A stretch of 64,000 nucleotides of DNA from an unicellular cyanobacterium SU2 (lineage in GTDB: Bacteria; Cyanobacteriota; Cyanobacteriia; Cyanobacteriales; Microcystaceae), in assembly GCA_002110465.1 (NCBI GenBank), contig NEED01000022.1, forward strand, positions 51,302 through 115,301, in the 5' to 3' direction. The notes below the pieces were generated by a model. That model made no database searches. It saw only the letters and a list, made by a program, of their open reading frames with translations, and was not told where the DNA came from. Of this stretch, positions 1 through 9,608 are shown piece by piece. Both the position numbers and the translations under genes were made by a program. Numbering within the stretch: the stretch's first letter is position 1; every line of letters begins with the position of its first letter.

Positions 1-1
1 C

Positions 2-1420
2 ATGACCACCCTTCATCAAGTTCCAGGCGATCGCCACTCTTGGCCACCACTGCTGACAACTCTCTGGGAATGGCATCAGAACTTAGGGGGAATGCCCTAT
101 CTTGCTTTTACTAAAGGGGCAGTTGATAGTCTCTTGGAAATTTGTACAGAAGTCTGGGTTAATAACCAAGCTGAACCTCTAACCGAAATCTGGCAAAATT
201 GGATTCAAGACACCAATGATGAATTAGCCTCTCAGGGAAGTCGGGTGTTAGGGTTGGCTTTTTGCCCCCATTTGTCGTCCCATATTAATGAAGGAACAAT
301 ATTAGAACAAAATTTAATTTTTGTGGGGTTGATGGGCATGAGTGATCCCATTCGCCTAGAAGTCAAAGAAGCGGTACAAACTTGTATTACGGCAGGTATT
401 CGTCCTGTAATGATTACGGGAGATCATCCCCTTACGGCGCGAAATATCGCCAGGGAATTAGGAATGACGGTTGACGGTCATATTTTAACGGGACAGGAGT
501 TGTCCCGGCTGAGTGGGGAAGAATTGTCTGAACGGGTTTTGGACACTTCGGTTTATGCTAGAGTGACCCCCAAACAAAAGCTACGCATTGTTCAAGCTTG
601 GCAACAACAGGGGCAAATTGTAGCGATGACGGGGGATGGGGTTAATGATGCCCCAGCCTTAAAAAAGGCGGATATTGGCATTGCGATGGGTATTAGTGGG
701 ACGGATGTGGCTAAAGAAGCGGCGGATATGGCCTTACTTGATGATAATTTTGCCACCATTGTGGCGGCAGTCAGGGAAGGACGAATCATTTATGATAATA
801 TTCGCAAGTTTATTTTTTATATGTTTAGTAGTAATTCAGGGGAAATTTGGGTGATGTTGCTAGGTTTTTTCATAGGAATGCCCTTACCTTTATTACCCTT
901 GCAGATTCTTTGGATTAACTTGATGACCGATGGCTTACCGGCCTTGGCTTTGGGGGTTGAACCTGCCGAAAAGCATATTATGCACCGTTCCCCCTATCCT
1001 CCTACTGACAATATCTTTAGTCGGGGGTTGGGTTGGCGAATTATTTGGGTTGGTATCTTGATGGGGACTGTTTCTTTGGGGACGGGTTACTGGTATCGGC
1101 AACAATCTAATCCCGCCTGGCAAACCATGATCTTTAGTATTCTCACCCTTGCTCAAATGGGCAATGCTCTAGCTATTCGTTCAGAACGCTATTCGTTATG
1201 GAAAATTGGACTATTTTCTAATCTTTTTTTATTGCTTGCTGTGGCTTTGACCCTAGGGTTACAAGTTGCTATTATTTATCTTCCTCTCGGACAAACCCTC
1301 TTTCATACCACTGCTTTATCTTTAGGAGATTTAGTTTTATGTTTATTGTTGAGTACCATCGTTTTTTGGGCGGTTGAAGGGGAAAAATGGCGGCTTCGTC
1401 GTTTGAAAATTAATAATTAA
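2..1420 (+). CDS. P-type cation-transporting ATPase, C-terminal part (cut by window edge)
   Basis: This is the C-terminal 472 residues of a P-type (Ca2+/PMA-like, type II) ion pump of the membrane. Visible are the nucleotide-binding KGA motif (FTKGAVDSLLE, about residues 36-46), DPIR near residue 115, the MITGDHPLTARN segment, and the hinge TGDGVNDAPALKKADIG near residues 210-226. These are followed by about six hydrophobic segments fitting M5-M10. The phosphorylation motif DKTGT is not present, so it must lie left of the window and the ATG at position 2 is an internal Met. Type II pumps export Ca2+ or other cations using ATP; the ion cannot be read from this part. The stop is followed closely by a truncated secreted-protein gene. 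Confidence 0.93.
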   Translation: MTTLHQVPGDRHSWPPLLTTLWEWHQNLGGMPYLAFTKGAVDSLLEICTEVWVNNQAEPLTEIWQNWIQDTNDELASQGSRVLGLAFCPHLSSHINEGTILEQNLIFVGLMGMSDPIRLEVKEAVQTCITAGIRPVMITGDHPLTARNIARELGMTVDGHILTGQELSRLSGEELSERVLDTSVYARVTPKQKLRIVQAWQQQGQIVAMTGDGVNDAPALKKADIGIAMGISGTDVAKEAADMALLDDNFATIVAAVREGRIIYDNIRKFIFYMFSSNSGEIWVMLLGFFIGMPLPLLPLQILWINLMTDGLPALALGVEPAEKHIMHRSPYPPTDNIFSRGLGWRIIWVGILMGTVSLGTGYWYRQQSNPAWQTMIFSILTLAQMGNALAIRSERYSLWKIGLFSNLFLLLAVALTLGLQVAIIYLPLGQTLFHTTALSLGDLVLCLLLSTIVFWAVEGEKWRLRRLKINN

Positions 1421-1440
1421 CAAATAAGTGAGTACACCAA

Positions 1441-1605
1441 ATGAAGCGAAAAGCTCTGTTCAATTTATTCCTGAGTGCCTCCTTACTCATAATTGGTCTG
1501 CAAATACCACCAATGATGATGGCACAGGATCATACTCCAAACTTAAATGATAGTAACTGGACAGCAGAAAGTGGTGATGTAGGGAATCTGTTGTTAGCTA
1601 TATAA
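1441..1605 (+). pseudogene. Signal-peptide protein gene cut by an IS1-type remnant
   Basis: A 54-codon frame opens with a clear Sec signal peptide: MKRKALF, then a hydrophobic core, ending near MMMAQD. About 20 hydrophilic residues follow. At position 1573 the frame runs into the terminal repeat of an IS1-type remnant, and its last residues and stop codon come from that element. I take it as the 5' remnant of an exported protein gene. The missing remainder was not recognised to the right of the element. The product family is unknown. Confidence 0.55.
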
Positions 1606-1869
1606 TTTCCTTATTAAATTCGTACTTATTGATGTAAAGTCCAATCACTAAATCGTGCATTGGTGATATCTTTGAGAAACAGATTGTTTTCCTTCTCCTG
1701 ATTTTCCATCTTTAATAACATCTGTAGAGTGGCAATGAGGACATTCAACAGCAATCCAAACGGTCATTTATCAAGTCATCTTGAGTTTTTCATTTATATT
1801 TTAACAATAACCAACTTATTGATCATAGTCTTCTTGATCATAGTCTTCCCACAGATTCTCTACACCACC
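1573..1869. mobile_element. IS1-family remnant (internally deleted, copy 1)
   Basis: The ends form an imperfect terminal inverted repeat: GTAGGGAATCTGT near the left end, and GTAGAGAATCTGT when the right end is read on the other strand, each preceded by GGTG. A near-identical longer copy lies at 27292-27780. On the minus strand, from the ATG at 1767, the start of an InsA-like zinc-finger protein is readable (MTVWIAVECPHCHSTDV). It joins after about 28 codons to a piece of the 3' end of an InsB-like frame, so the middle of the transposase is gone. There is an internal duplication of CTTGATCATAGTCTT near 1831-1853. I see no flanking target duplication. It cannot move by itself but could be mobilised in trans. 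Confidence 0.75.
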
Positions 1870-2100
1870 GGCTGTGGCTGATTACTTATTGCAAAGGGAT
1901 AATTTCTGACCCAAGAAAGGGGAAGTTCAGCTATTAAAATTCCCAGATTTAACCCTTTACCAAGAGTTGAGAGTAGAGTGTTAAATTCTATTAAAATTAT
2001 TGACGTTTTTCACTAGGTTTAATTGAGAAGTTTAGCAATTGTTACTGATCGCGTTAGACTAGGAATGAAAGGTTATGAACAAGTTAAAGAGGTGAACATC

Positions 2101-2400
2101 ATGACACTTAAAGACTTCGTTCCCCATATTGATCTTAAAGATATCGCAGAAGATCTTGGCGTTCCAGGAATCACGGCAATTGTTCTCTTACCAGTGTTAA
2201 TTCCAGCAGCCGGAAAAGCAGCTAAACCCCTAGCTAAAGCCACTATAAAAGGCGGAATTGTCCTCTATGAACAAGGTAAAGGTGTTATTGCCAATGTTGG
2301 TGAAACCTTAGAAGATTTAATCGCTGAGTCTCAAGCTGAACTGGCTGAAGCAAAAAGTAAAACCCTTGCGCCACCTCAACCCGAAGTGGCTGGTACATAG
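2101..2400 (+). CDS. DUF5132-like small protein
   Basis: A 99-residue protein with a central hydrophobic, alanine/glycine-rich stretch (ITAIVLLPVLIPAAGKAAKPL) and a charged alpha-helical C-terminus, resembling the DUF5132 family of small probable membrane-associated proteins. The ATG at 2101 is chosen over an upstream in-frame start at 2023 because AGAGGTGA, a good ribosome binding site, sits just before it and the family likeness begins there. Function is unknown. It stands alone between an IS1 remnant and a long AT-rich spacer. Confidence 0.7.
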   Translation: MTLKDFVPHIDLKDIAEDLGVPGITAIVLLPVLIPAAGKAAKPLAKATIKGGIVLYEQGKGVIANVGETLEDLIAESQAELAEAKSKTLAPPQPEVAGT

Positions 2401-3034
2401 AGTCAGTTTAGTACAATTTTCGCTAAATCCAAGTATGAGCAAACAGCCAAATTTGTTCCAGTTTCCTGATTAATAATATTCCATTAATCAATGCTAATTG
2501 AGTCGGTTTTTTTGACTTTTTTAGAACGGTGAGGTCTAAGTTAATTACTCAGGAAAAGGGGAGAGTTTGGCTATTATTCTATCACTAAGCATTAAGGTTA
2601 GAACAATAAGCTTAAGTGAAAGGGATTAGGGAACAGAAAAATTTTCTAATGTATTTTTGTAGTGCTATATACTATGCTATGAACTGCTCTAAATTAGTGG
2701 AATTTTGGAATTTTAGGATAATAGTTAGCTAAAAATATCTCTAAAGTTTGATTTGTGGTTCAATCTCTGGAATTTGAACTTTAACCTCCGCAGACAATAC
2801 TATTGTACCTATTTTTCGGGATTTTTGAGGTAATCGTTAATTAACTTAATTCTTGGACTTAACATTGTACACTCTGTCGTCAAACTATTAACTTAAAAGT
2901 TGTTATTTGTTGATCTTGATTTTAAGACCCTAGTTTAGTTTTTAAAAACTAAATTTGGTTTTTAAAAACTAATACAAGGTTTGAGAAGTAATTCTCACAA
3001 GCTAAGGTGAGCGAATGGCCATAATTAACAAAGA
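2401..3034. other. Gene-poor AT-rich spacer
   Basis: No frame with coding character was found on either strand. The stretch near 2545-2575 (AGGAAAAGGGGAGAGTTTGGC) loosely resembles the stretch near 1913-1935 before the DUF5132-like gene, so some of this may be a decayed duplication. A TTTTTAAAAACTAAATTTGGTTTTTAAAAACTAA-like direct repeat lies near 2938-2972. No promoter or RNA gene can be supported. Confidence 0.4.
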
Positions 3035-3101
3035 TATGTTTATAGTAAGTCATGCTCAGACTATTTTGATAGGACTAAAGTCCTTACTACGAACCTTGAA
3101 A
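3035..3101. repeat. GTTTGTAGTAAG/CTTACTACGAAC dispersed hairpin repeat, copy A
   Basis: The unit begins with a degenerate form (TTTATAGTAAG), has the core GGACTAAAGTCC, and ends CTTACTACGAAC, which is the inverse of the usual left end GTTYGTAGTAAG. The same end-core-end layout recurs at about ten places in the window (see findings). It lies just beyond the 3' end of the WD40 gene on the minus strand and could act in transcript termination. Confidence 0.65.
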
Positions 3102-3128
3102 AAATAAACGAAAAGTACAACAATAATT

Positions 3129-5507
3129 TTATTCATTTAATTCTGTCGTTTCCATCAACAATAAATTCTCTGAATTGTCATTAGAAATAGCTTGCCATAA
3201 TTGAACGTTTCCTCCTCCACAACCACTGACTACCCTTTGTCCATCAGAACTTAGCGCGATCGCCTGTATGGTCTGTTGGTGAGCAGTCAAAGTATGCAAT
3301 AATTGTTTTGTCTGAAGATCCCACACATAAATTCTCCCTGTCTCATCACCACTAAACAGATAGGAATGATAAACACGAAGGGTTGACACACTTCCTAAAT
3401 GTCCAGTTAACGTACACAAAAGGTGTCCTGTTTGAAAATCCCACAATTTAATGGTTTTGTCTGTACTACCACTAATTAAGGTTCGTCCATTATCGCTGAG
3501 AATTACTGTTTTGACTGCTCCTCCATGACCGATCAAGGTTCGACACAAGTTTCCTTGATTAAGGTTCCAAATTCTCAGGGTTTTGTCCGTACTACCACTA
3601 ATTAAGGTTTGTCCATCGTGACTAATGACTAAACAAGAAACACTCTGTCTATGACCAAATAGAGTTAACCAGGACTCTCCTGTCTGTAGATCCCAAAGTT
3701 TAATTTTGTGGCTACCACTGGCAATAAAAGACCGACTTCCTAAGTGTATGGCCAAAGCTTTAAGGGGTTTTTTATGTCCAAATAAAGTTCGATAGAGTTG
3801 ACCAGTAGATAAGTGCCAAATTTTAATACAACTCCGTTCTTTGGTGGTATCGCTCGTCACTAATATTTGTCCATCGTGACTACCCGTAACCGCTAAAATA
3901 TGTCCACAATGCAGACCGAATTCATGAGATAGAGATAAAGAACCTAACTTAGGGTCATAATGCCACAATTTCAAAGAACAATGATTCCGTTGACTGATAA
4001 CTTTATATCCTGTCTGATCTATTCCTATCCAGACAACTTGTTCAGCAATAGTTTTTATAGTTCGCTGTAATTCAAATTGACTGAGTTCGAGTTTACCGGG
4101 ACTCATAAAAGATGGTTTTTCAGTTAAAATATCGACCCATTTCCGTATCTGAATAATCTCGTTGTAATTAGATAACTTTGATAAACATTGGGTAAGATGA
4201 TTTAGATATTCTTGATCGCGTTGACTCAGAATATTTCGTATTTCCTTGAGTGTTTCCAGGGTGGCATTTTCTGATAATTGATGTTGTTGTCGCCAATAAG
4301 CAAACGAATAAGTGAGTGCTTCAATAGCAAAAGTGGTATCGGGTAAATTCATCAAACCTTCAGCTAATTTTAAGGCTAATTCGGGAATATCTTGCGAAGA
4401 TTCATGGCCTAATACTGCCAAAATATCTTCATAGAGAGAAACAGTAACTTTTAAGATCGCGGGTTGAGCGTGAACGGTAGGAAATGTTTCTTCTAGGGAT
4501 AATAACCACATGGGTAAATGAGGGGAAATATTCTCGTCAATTAAATAATGAATGTCAGCAACCCATCCCCCAAGTAAACAGTGACAAATACTTAAAAATT
4601 GACATAAAGACTCATAATCTTGCTCATCAAATTGATAATTAACACTTAATTGTTCGGTTTGAATTCCTGCTTCTGCTAAAACTTCTAATTCTTGGACTAA
4701 AGCATAATTGCGTTCACAAATTCCCCCAAGTCTTTGTAGATCTTCGTGTGATTTTCCCAACTCTAATAATTGAAAGCGAGTTTCTTGCCACTGTTTTACC
4801 CTTGTCTTAACTGATTCTCTGAGAAAGTTTTGATAATTAAAGGTAAAAATAGTTGTATAATGATATTTCTGCGCGTTTTTTTGCCAATATACTACATTAA
4901 AGTGAATTTCACTACCTTGAATTTCTGTTGCTAAAATTAGACAGGAAATTGAGTTAAGTTTCTCAAATAAAAGTTGGATACTGGTTTCGCCATAAAAATA
5001 ATTGCGATCCCATACTTCTGCTAAAAAACAGATTCCTTTCCCTGAAGTATGAAAAGTGTAGTTTTTCTGAATAAACTCTCGTAAAATTTGAGCAAGTTTT
5101 TTTTCAAAGTCCCCAAGGTTAATGTCTAATTCAGAAAATTCTGGGAATGATTTTCTGGGAGGAGCAACAAAAATCATGAGATCTTTGCTTTCAATAGTGA
5201 CTTTTTCGAGAATTTGTTGACCAGATAACCGTAACGGCCAGTAATTTTTTTGAGAATTATTAGAAAATTCTAAAACCTGTCTCTGAGAAAACTTATCTTC
5301 TAGATAAACATGATTAACTTCACTGAATTTCCCATTGGTAATATTTTCCCGATTACCCAAAGTTTTAAAAACCGTTTTAGCCTGTTGTTTGTGTCGCTCT
5401 TTAATTTCTTCTTGTAAAGCATCAAACCAAGTATTAATTCCTGTATAGATGATAGTAGTTAAGACAGGTTTTGTTACTTGAATAAATAAGTTAAGCCACT
5501 GCTCCAT
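3129..5507 (-). CDS. WD40-repeat protein with unassigned N-terminal half
   Basis: A 792-residue protein. From about residue 490 to 780 there are six or seven WD40 blades, with recognisable cores such as GSTDKTLRIWNLNQG and GSTDKTIKLWDFQTG and GH dipeptides about every 42 residues, giving a beta-propeller scaffold. Residues 1-60 contain a hydrophobic helix and a charged helix. Residues about 90-250 look like a compact alpha/beta domain (LILATE, IHFNVVYW) that I cannot assign. Residues 250-480 are helical. Such N-terminal-module plus propeller designs in cyanobacteria often belong to signalling or conflict proteins, but no NTPase or nuclease motif is visible. Monocistronic. The hydrophobic N-terminus may be a membrane anchor. 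Confidence 0.85.
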   Translation of the reverse strand: MEQWLNLFIQVTKPVLTTIIYTGINTWFDALQEEIKERHKQQAKTVFKTLGNRENITNGKFSEVNHVYLEDKFSQRQVLEFSNNSQKNYWPLRLSGQQILEKVTIESKDLMIFVAPPRKSFPEFSELDINLGDFEKKLAQILREFIQKNYTFHTSGKGICFLAEVWDRNYFYGETSIQLLFEKLNSISCLILATEIQGSEIHFNVVYWQKNAQKYHYTTIFTFNYQNFLRESVKTRVKQWQETRFQLLELGKSHEDLQRLGGICERNYALVQELEVLAEAGIQTEQLSVNYQFDEQDYESLCQFLSICHCLLGGWVADIHYLIDENISPHLPMWLLSLEETFPTVHAQPAILKVTVSLYEDILAVLGHESSQDIPELALKLAEGLMNLPDTTFAIEALTYSFAYWRQQHQLSENATLETLKEIRNILSQRDQEYLNHLTQCLSKLSNYNEIIQIRKWVDILTEKPSFMSPGKLELSQFELQRTIKTIAEQVVWIGIDQTGYKVISQRNHCSLKLWHYDPKLGSLSLSHEFGLHCGHILAVTGSHDGQILVTSDTTKERSCIKIWHLSTGQLYRTLFGHKKPLKALAIHLGSRSFIASGSHKIKLWDLQTGESWLTLFGHRQSVSCLVISHDGQTLISGSTDKTLRIWNLNQGNLCRTLIGHGGAVKTVILSDNGRTLISGSTDKTIKLWDFQTGHLLCTLTGHLGSVSTLRVYHSYLFSGDETGRIYVWDLQTKQLLHTLTAHQQTIQAIALSSDGQRVVSGCGGGNVQLWQAISNDNSENLLLMETTELNE

Positions 5508-5774
5508 TAAAAATTACAATAACGTATGTATATAGCATTGTCTTGATTTTCTTTAATAGTTAAATCTAATCACATAAGTCGTTAATATTAAGTTATCCAT
5601 TGGTTAAGTTTTGATTATAAAAGGATTAAACTAAGTTAATCCCGTCTGTCTGTTGGAGATCTTGAGCGATCGCTGATAATTTCTCTACAGAACCATCTTT
5701 TCCCCCCACCTAATCTTAATTTATTCTGAATTAGGGAGAGATTTAGTAATGTCTTGTTTCATCTGAATTTTAGG

Positions 5775-6146
5775 TTATTCTTTTCTTTGCGTTAAATAAC
5801 TTAATAACCAATTAGCCATAGTAGCACGGCGAGTTTGTCGAGGTCCAAATTCTCCAATTTTGTAACCCTTAAATCCCAATTTTTCTTTGAGAAGTTGTTT
5901 ATTTTCTTTAGGAATAGAACGAGTTAATTTAACGGTTGGCGGTCTATTTTCAATAAAATCTGGGGGGTCTGGATAGTCTTTTCGCCAGTCTTCATCAACT
6001 TGAGTATGATTCCAACGTTGGCTAGATTCGTCATAACGATAGCCTAAATAATACCAAACTAATTGATTAACGGTTAAATCATCCAGTTCTTCCTTAAGAA
6101 TTGCCCAAATTGTCTCTGTATTCAGGGGAGGTAACTGAGTTTTCAT
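5775..6146 (-). CDS. DUF1823 family protein
   Basis: A 123-residue soluble protein that I recognise as the DUF1823 family of cyanobacteria and plastid-bearing plants. Family signatures are the N-terminal ETIWAILKEELDDLTVN, the LGYRYDESSQRW block, the YPDPPDFI turn, and the C-terminal KENKQLLKEKLGFKGYK with RRATMANWLL. Length is as expected for the family. Function is unknown. It is transcribed away from narM with a 170-base divergent spacer. Confidence 0.85.
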   Translation of the reverse strand: MKTQLPPLNTETIWAILKEELDDLTVNQLVWYYLGYRYDESSQRWNHTQVDEDWRKDYPDPPDFIENRPPTVKLTRSIPKENKQLLKEKLGFKGYKIGEFGPRQTRRATMANWLLSYLTQRKE

Positions 6147-6319
6147 ATTGTTTTGCTTAAGTCGTCAGTTAGGAGTGAGCCTAAAAAAATTAACTATGCT
6201 TTATTATAAAGGAATACGCTGACCTAAATCGGATGAAAAACCATAATCTTTAAGAATGGAACTTTTAACTTCTGTCCGAGTTAACCATCTTTTATTATAT
6301 TATTTTTAAGTTAGGAAAC

Positions 6320-6772
6320 ATGAGTCATTTTTTTCAATTTGAAGCTGATTTTGTTGAGTCTCTAAATTGTATCCCCATGCAGGTGCGTCTGAATTTGGAT
6401 ACTTGTGGGGTTAAGCTTAAATTATATCATTGGAATCAATTTACACCAGAAGAGCGTCAAGTATTAGTCTCCATGGCTTGTAGTACCCCTGAAGAGAGTA
6501 AAATTTATCGGGAATTTTTACAAACGCTGGTTACTGAAAAAACGGGAAGTCCCGCCAATAAGTTAGAGATTGATCCCCATCCTCCTTGGCTTGATCCTAC
6601 TACGATTCCTGCTGAAGTTCTCAGAAAAGCCAGCGAATTTGAGGTCACTATTAGTCCAACGCAGTGGTCTAATTTAAGTCCTCTTCAACGGTTTGCTTTA
6701 ATTAAATTAAGTCGTCCTAGTCATGAAAATAAAAATTTTCATCCAGCTTTGCAAGAGTTTAAGTTAACTTAA
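6320..6772 (+). CDS. narM: Nitrate reductase-associated protein NarM
   Basis: A 150-residue protein matching the nitrate reductase-associated family: FQFEADFVESLNCIPMQVR at the start, CGVKLKLYHW, and the highly conserved C-terminal LSPLQRFALIKLSRPSHENKNF. In Synechococcus and Anabaena NarM is needed for active nitrate reductase, probably by assisting maturation of NarB. Here it lies about 21 kb from narB instead of beside it. The start follows a TAGGAAAC ribosome-site-like stretch. Convergent with the lytic transglycosylase gene. Family assignment is firm; equating it with NarM is from recall. Confidence 0.85.
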   Translation: MSHFFQFEADFVESLNCIPMQVRLNLDTCGVKLKLYHWNQFTPEERQVLVSMACSTPEESKIYREFLQTLVTEKTGSPANKLEIDPHPPWLDPTTIPAEVLRKASEFEVTISPTQWSNLSPLQRFALIKLSRPSHENKNFHPALQEFKLT

Positions 6773-6776
6773 ACTC

Positions 6777-6789
6777 CTCTTAAAAAGAG
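6777..6789. terminator. Short bidirectional hairpin between convergent genes
   Basis: CTCTT-AAA-AAGAG can fold into a five-pair stem flanked by A/T-rich sequence, in the 20-base gap between the convergent narM and lytic transglycosylase genes. The stem is short, so this is a weak call. Confidence 0.3.
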
Positions 6790-6792
6790 AGC

Positions 6793-8988
6793 TTATTTAA
6801 GTGAATTTTTCTGAGTTTGTTGGGCTAACAATTGGGAGATCTCAGGGTTATAGATTCGGAGATAATTCCAGTAATTTCCAAAGACGGATTCAACATAACC
6901 TTTTGTCTCTCGGAAAGGAATTTTTTCCACAAATACATCAGGATCACTCACCTGATATCTTCTGACCCATTTGGAAACATTCCCCGGTCCTGCATTGTAA
7001 CTAGCAATCGCTAATAAAGAATTATTGCTATAGGTATCATGGGTATAGTTTAAATACCAAGTTCCTAGATTCACATTATCATTGGGATTGCTCAAAGAAT
7101 AATCTTTTAGAGATATTTTATTGGCCACCCATTCCCCTGTTGCTGGCATCACTTGCATTAATCCCTTTGCTCCCACCGGCGAGGCAATTTCTGGTTCAAA
7201 ACGGGATTCTTGGCGAATCAAAGAGGTTACTAATAAAGGATTTAATTGGCGTTTTTGAGACCAATCAATAATAGTTTCATAGAAAGGAAATGGGAAAAGC
7301 GCGTGCCAATATTCGGGGGTTTCTCTGAGTTTTTCCCACTCAACTTTTGATTCAGGTTCATCCTTATTTTGAAGATTCCAAACTTGGTTAATTCCTTGTA
7401 GATTTTTTCCTTGAACTAACTTAAGTAAAGCATCAGAAAACGCTTCATCAACAGTTAACTCAGAGCGATCGCCCACTTCTGCTTTAAATAAGGTAATAGC
7501 ATCGCCATCTTGTCCTAGGCGATAGAGTTCTTTAAACATATCCGATCCCGCCGGAGGAACCGAACGGCTATCGGGTTTAGCAATGGTGGGTAAGGTTTGA
7601 CGGATGTTATTAAAATTCCCGACATTCCAGCCTAATTGAACTGCCGATCGCCAAGCATAGTAAGATTGGGGATGACGGGAAACCACGTGTTCAAAAGCCG
7701 TTTGAGCATCTTGCGATCGCCCTAGTTGTTGCGCCCATTTACCCACCCAAAAGCCTGCTTTGGGAGCTAAAGAACTGTTAGGATTATTACTGGTGATGGG
7801 TTGCGCCCAAGTCCAAGCTTTCAGGGCATCTCCCCGTTCAGCTGCCGTTTTCGCCACACTCCAACGATATTTAGCGGTTGCGTCAGCCTTGGGATATTCA
7901 GCGAGCAAGGTTTCTCGACTTTTAGCTGCTTCAGTTTTGCGCCCCATCTTATCCAGGAATTTTGCCTTTTCTACTAAAGCGTCGGCGGCTTCATCAGGAA
8001 ATTGTTTAATAATTTGGTCAAGATAGCTGATAGCGGTTTCAGGTTGGGATAGTCTGGCGAGTCGTTTCAGGGCGGTTGCTGTTTCTGGGGCTTTTGGAAA
8101 CTCTACCAAGAGGCTTTGATAGGCTGCTTTCACCTCATCGTTACTATTCCCTTGAGGTTGAACCTGTTGTCCTCTGGCGATGCGATAGAGGTTTTGAGGA
8201 GTAGCAGGGGCTTTTTTGTAGGCTTGGGCAGCTTTATTATAGTCATTTATTGACCAATAGCCATCAGCGATCACTTGCCAGTCTTCGGGGGTTAACTTAC
8301 CGGCATAGTCTTTAACTAGGCGATCGCGAATTGGGTTGGTTTCGGGAGTGTTGGCATCGTACTTAGCCAACAGAATTAATAATTTAGGTTGAGCGGGGTT
8401 TTCCTCAAGACGCTGGCGGATAATCTCGTGAGTGTTGGGATGTTGGGGATATTGTTCAATGGCTTGATCCCAATATTGGGGATCATATTTTCCTAATCTG
8501 TAGAGTGCTTCTGCGGAAACTAAAGCGTCAGGATAGGTTTCAACTAGGGTTTTCCAGGTTTCTTGAGCTTTATCTGTTTCATTGGTCAGTTCATAACCCC
8601 GACCCTGTTTAAGGAGAATATAGGGAGTCAGGACAGGATACTCTTTGTCTAACCCTTCAAGCTGACGTAAAGCGGGGCCACCTTCATACGTTTGGAGTAA
8701 ATCAACAGCTAATAAATAACGAGCGCGACTGCGTTCTAAGGAGAGGGTATCAGACTCAGCAATTTCTTGTAGCTTTTGCTGTCTTTGTTCGGGGGGAATT
8801 TCAGCTAACGTCAGGACAACAGAGGGTTTATTGGGATCTTCTTTGAGAGCTTCTTCAATCTGTGCTTGTTGCCTTTTCTCGATCCATTCTACCGTTTTGG
8901 GAACCAAGAGAATGGTTCCAACGATGGTCAGTCCTAGTAATCCTAAACCCACAACGAGGACGTTTTTTTGTTTGAGTGACTTGAGCAT
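6793..8988 (-). CDS. slt: Soluble lytic murein transglycosylase with TPR domain
   Basis: A 731-residue cell-wall enzyme that cleaves the MurNAc-GlcNAc bond of peptidoglycan, forming 1,6-anhydro ends. An N-terminal membrane anchor or uncleaved signal (VLVVGLGLLGLTIVGTILLV, residues 10-29) is followed by a long series of TPR-like helical repeats (about 60-540). The C-terminal SLT domain follows, with the catalytic Glu in RQESRF near residue 595, GAKGLMQVMPATGEW, and YNAGPGNVSKW. The layout is that of Slt70 (family 1A) with a cyanobacterial TPR scaffold. A start at the ATG at 8988 puts the hydrophobic segment at the N-terminus. No operon partner is evident. Confidence 0.93.
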   Translation of the reverse strand: MLKSLKQKNVLVVGLGLLGLTIVGTILLVPKTVEWIEKRQQAQIEEALKEDPNKPSVVLTLAEIPPEQRQQKLQEIAESDTLSLERSRARYLLAVDLLQTYEGGPALRQLEGLDKEYPVLTPYILLKQGRGYELTNETDKAQETWKTLVETYPDALVSAEALYRLGKYDPQYWDQAIEQYPQHPNTHEIIRQRLEENPAQPKLLILLAKYDANTPETNPIRDRLVKDYAGKLTPEDWQVIADGYWSINDYNKAAQAYKKAPATPQNLYRIARGQQVQPQGNSNDEVKAAYQSLLVEFPKAPETATALKRLARLSQPETAISYLDQIIKQFPDEAADALVEKAKFLDKMGRKTEAAKSRETLLAEYPKADATAKYRWSVAKTAAERGDALKAWTWAQPITSNNPNSSLAPKAGFWVGKWAQQLGRSQDAQTAFEHVVSRHPQSYYAWRSAVQLGWNVGNFNNIRQTLPTIAKPDSRSVPPAGSDMFKELYRLGQDGDAITLFKAEVGDRSELTVDEAFSDALLKLVQGKNLQGINQVWNLQNKDEPESKVEWEKLRETPEYWHALFPFPFYETIIDWSQKRQLNPLLVTSLIRQESRFEPEIASPVGAKGLMQVMPATGEWVANKISLKDYSLSNPNDNVNLGTWYLNYTHDTYSNNSLLAIASYNAGPGNVSKWVRRYQVSDPDVFVEKIPFRETKGYVESVFGNYWNYLRIYNPEISQLLAQQTQKNSLK

Positions 8989-9036
8989 TCCATTCCCTGA
9001 ACAACGATTAAATATATATTATTAACCGTTCTGGGT

Positions 9037-9450
9037 TTATTTGGGGACGTTGGGATAGAGATTATCGATCTGTTGTTGCTGTGCTTCTCTCAGTTGGATC
9101 ACAGGGCCTTGTTGATTCAAAGACTCAATCTGGGGGAGTAATTGGTCGCAATTACTAGGAATAGCCGGAGGAGGATTGGTGACCGTTCGTTCTAAACAAG
9201 CTCTTTGTGTGCGTTCTCGGTGAAAATGTTGCAGGATCTTTTCTGGGGTTTGAAAGTAAATTTGACGATTATGCCGTGTATCTTCACGAAACCGTTCCGC
9301 CTGACAATCTCTATTTTCGGTGCGACATTGTTGAGGACTAACGGTAACATTTGGCCCATACTTAATTTGGGCTACGGTTGGTTCTAGGATACTTGCAATT
9401 AATCCTATACCCAACAGGGAAGTGAGGGGGAGTAACGTCTGAATTTTCAT
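9037..9450 (-). CDS. Secreted hypothetical protein
   Basis: A 137-residue protein with an N-terminal signal peptide (LLPLTSLLGIGLIASIL, likely cut after TVA near residue 27). The mature part is basic and Gln/Arg-rich with four Cys (QQCRTENRDCQAERF, RACLERT, SNCDQLL), which could form two disulfides in the periplasm. Not assigned to a family. It lies 48 bases upstream of the lytic transglycosylase on the same strand and may be co-transcribed with it. Confidence 0.7.
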   Translation of the reverse strand: MKIQTLLPLTSLLGIGLIASILEPTVAQIKYGPNVTVSPQQCRTENRDCQAERFREDTRHNRQIYFQTPEKILQHFHRERTQRACLERTVTNPPPAIPSNCDQLLPQIESLNQQGPVIQLREAQQQQIDNLYPNVPK

Positions 9451-9538
9451 GGTTGCTAGGGATTACTGAGTAAATTCTTGAGGCTGTTGCGTAGATTTAC
9501 TTTAATCCTAGACAAAATTTTAATAGAGATCAATCCTG

Positions 9539-9600
9539 GTTTGTCGTAAGGGCTTCAGCCCTGGTTATCACCAAAATCTAAAGGACTTACTACAAACTTA
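9539..9600. repeat. Dispersed hairpin repeat, copy B
   Basis: It starts GTTTGTCGTAAGGGC, has the core GGGCTTCAGCCC, and ends GGACTTACTACAAAC. Same family as the copy at 3035-3101. It lies between the secreted-protein gene and the terminator of the RTX fragment. Confidence 0.65.
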
Positions 9601-9608
9601 CAAATAAA

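Noticed and set aside
592..1156. Open frames on the minus strand inside the P-type ATPase
   Set aside because: Antisense shadows of a well-supported conserved gene.
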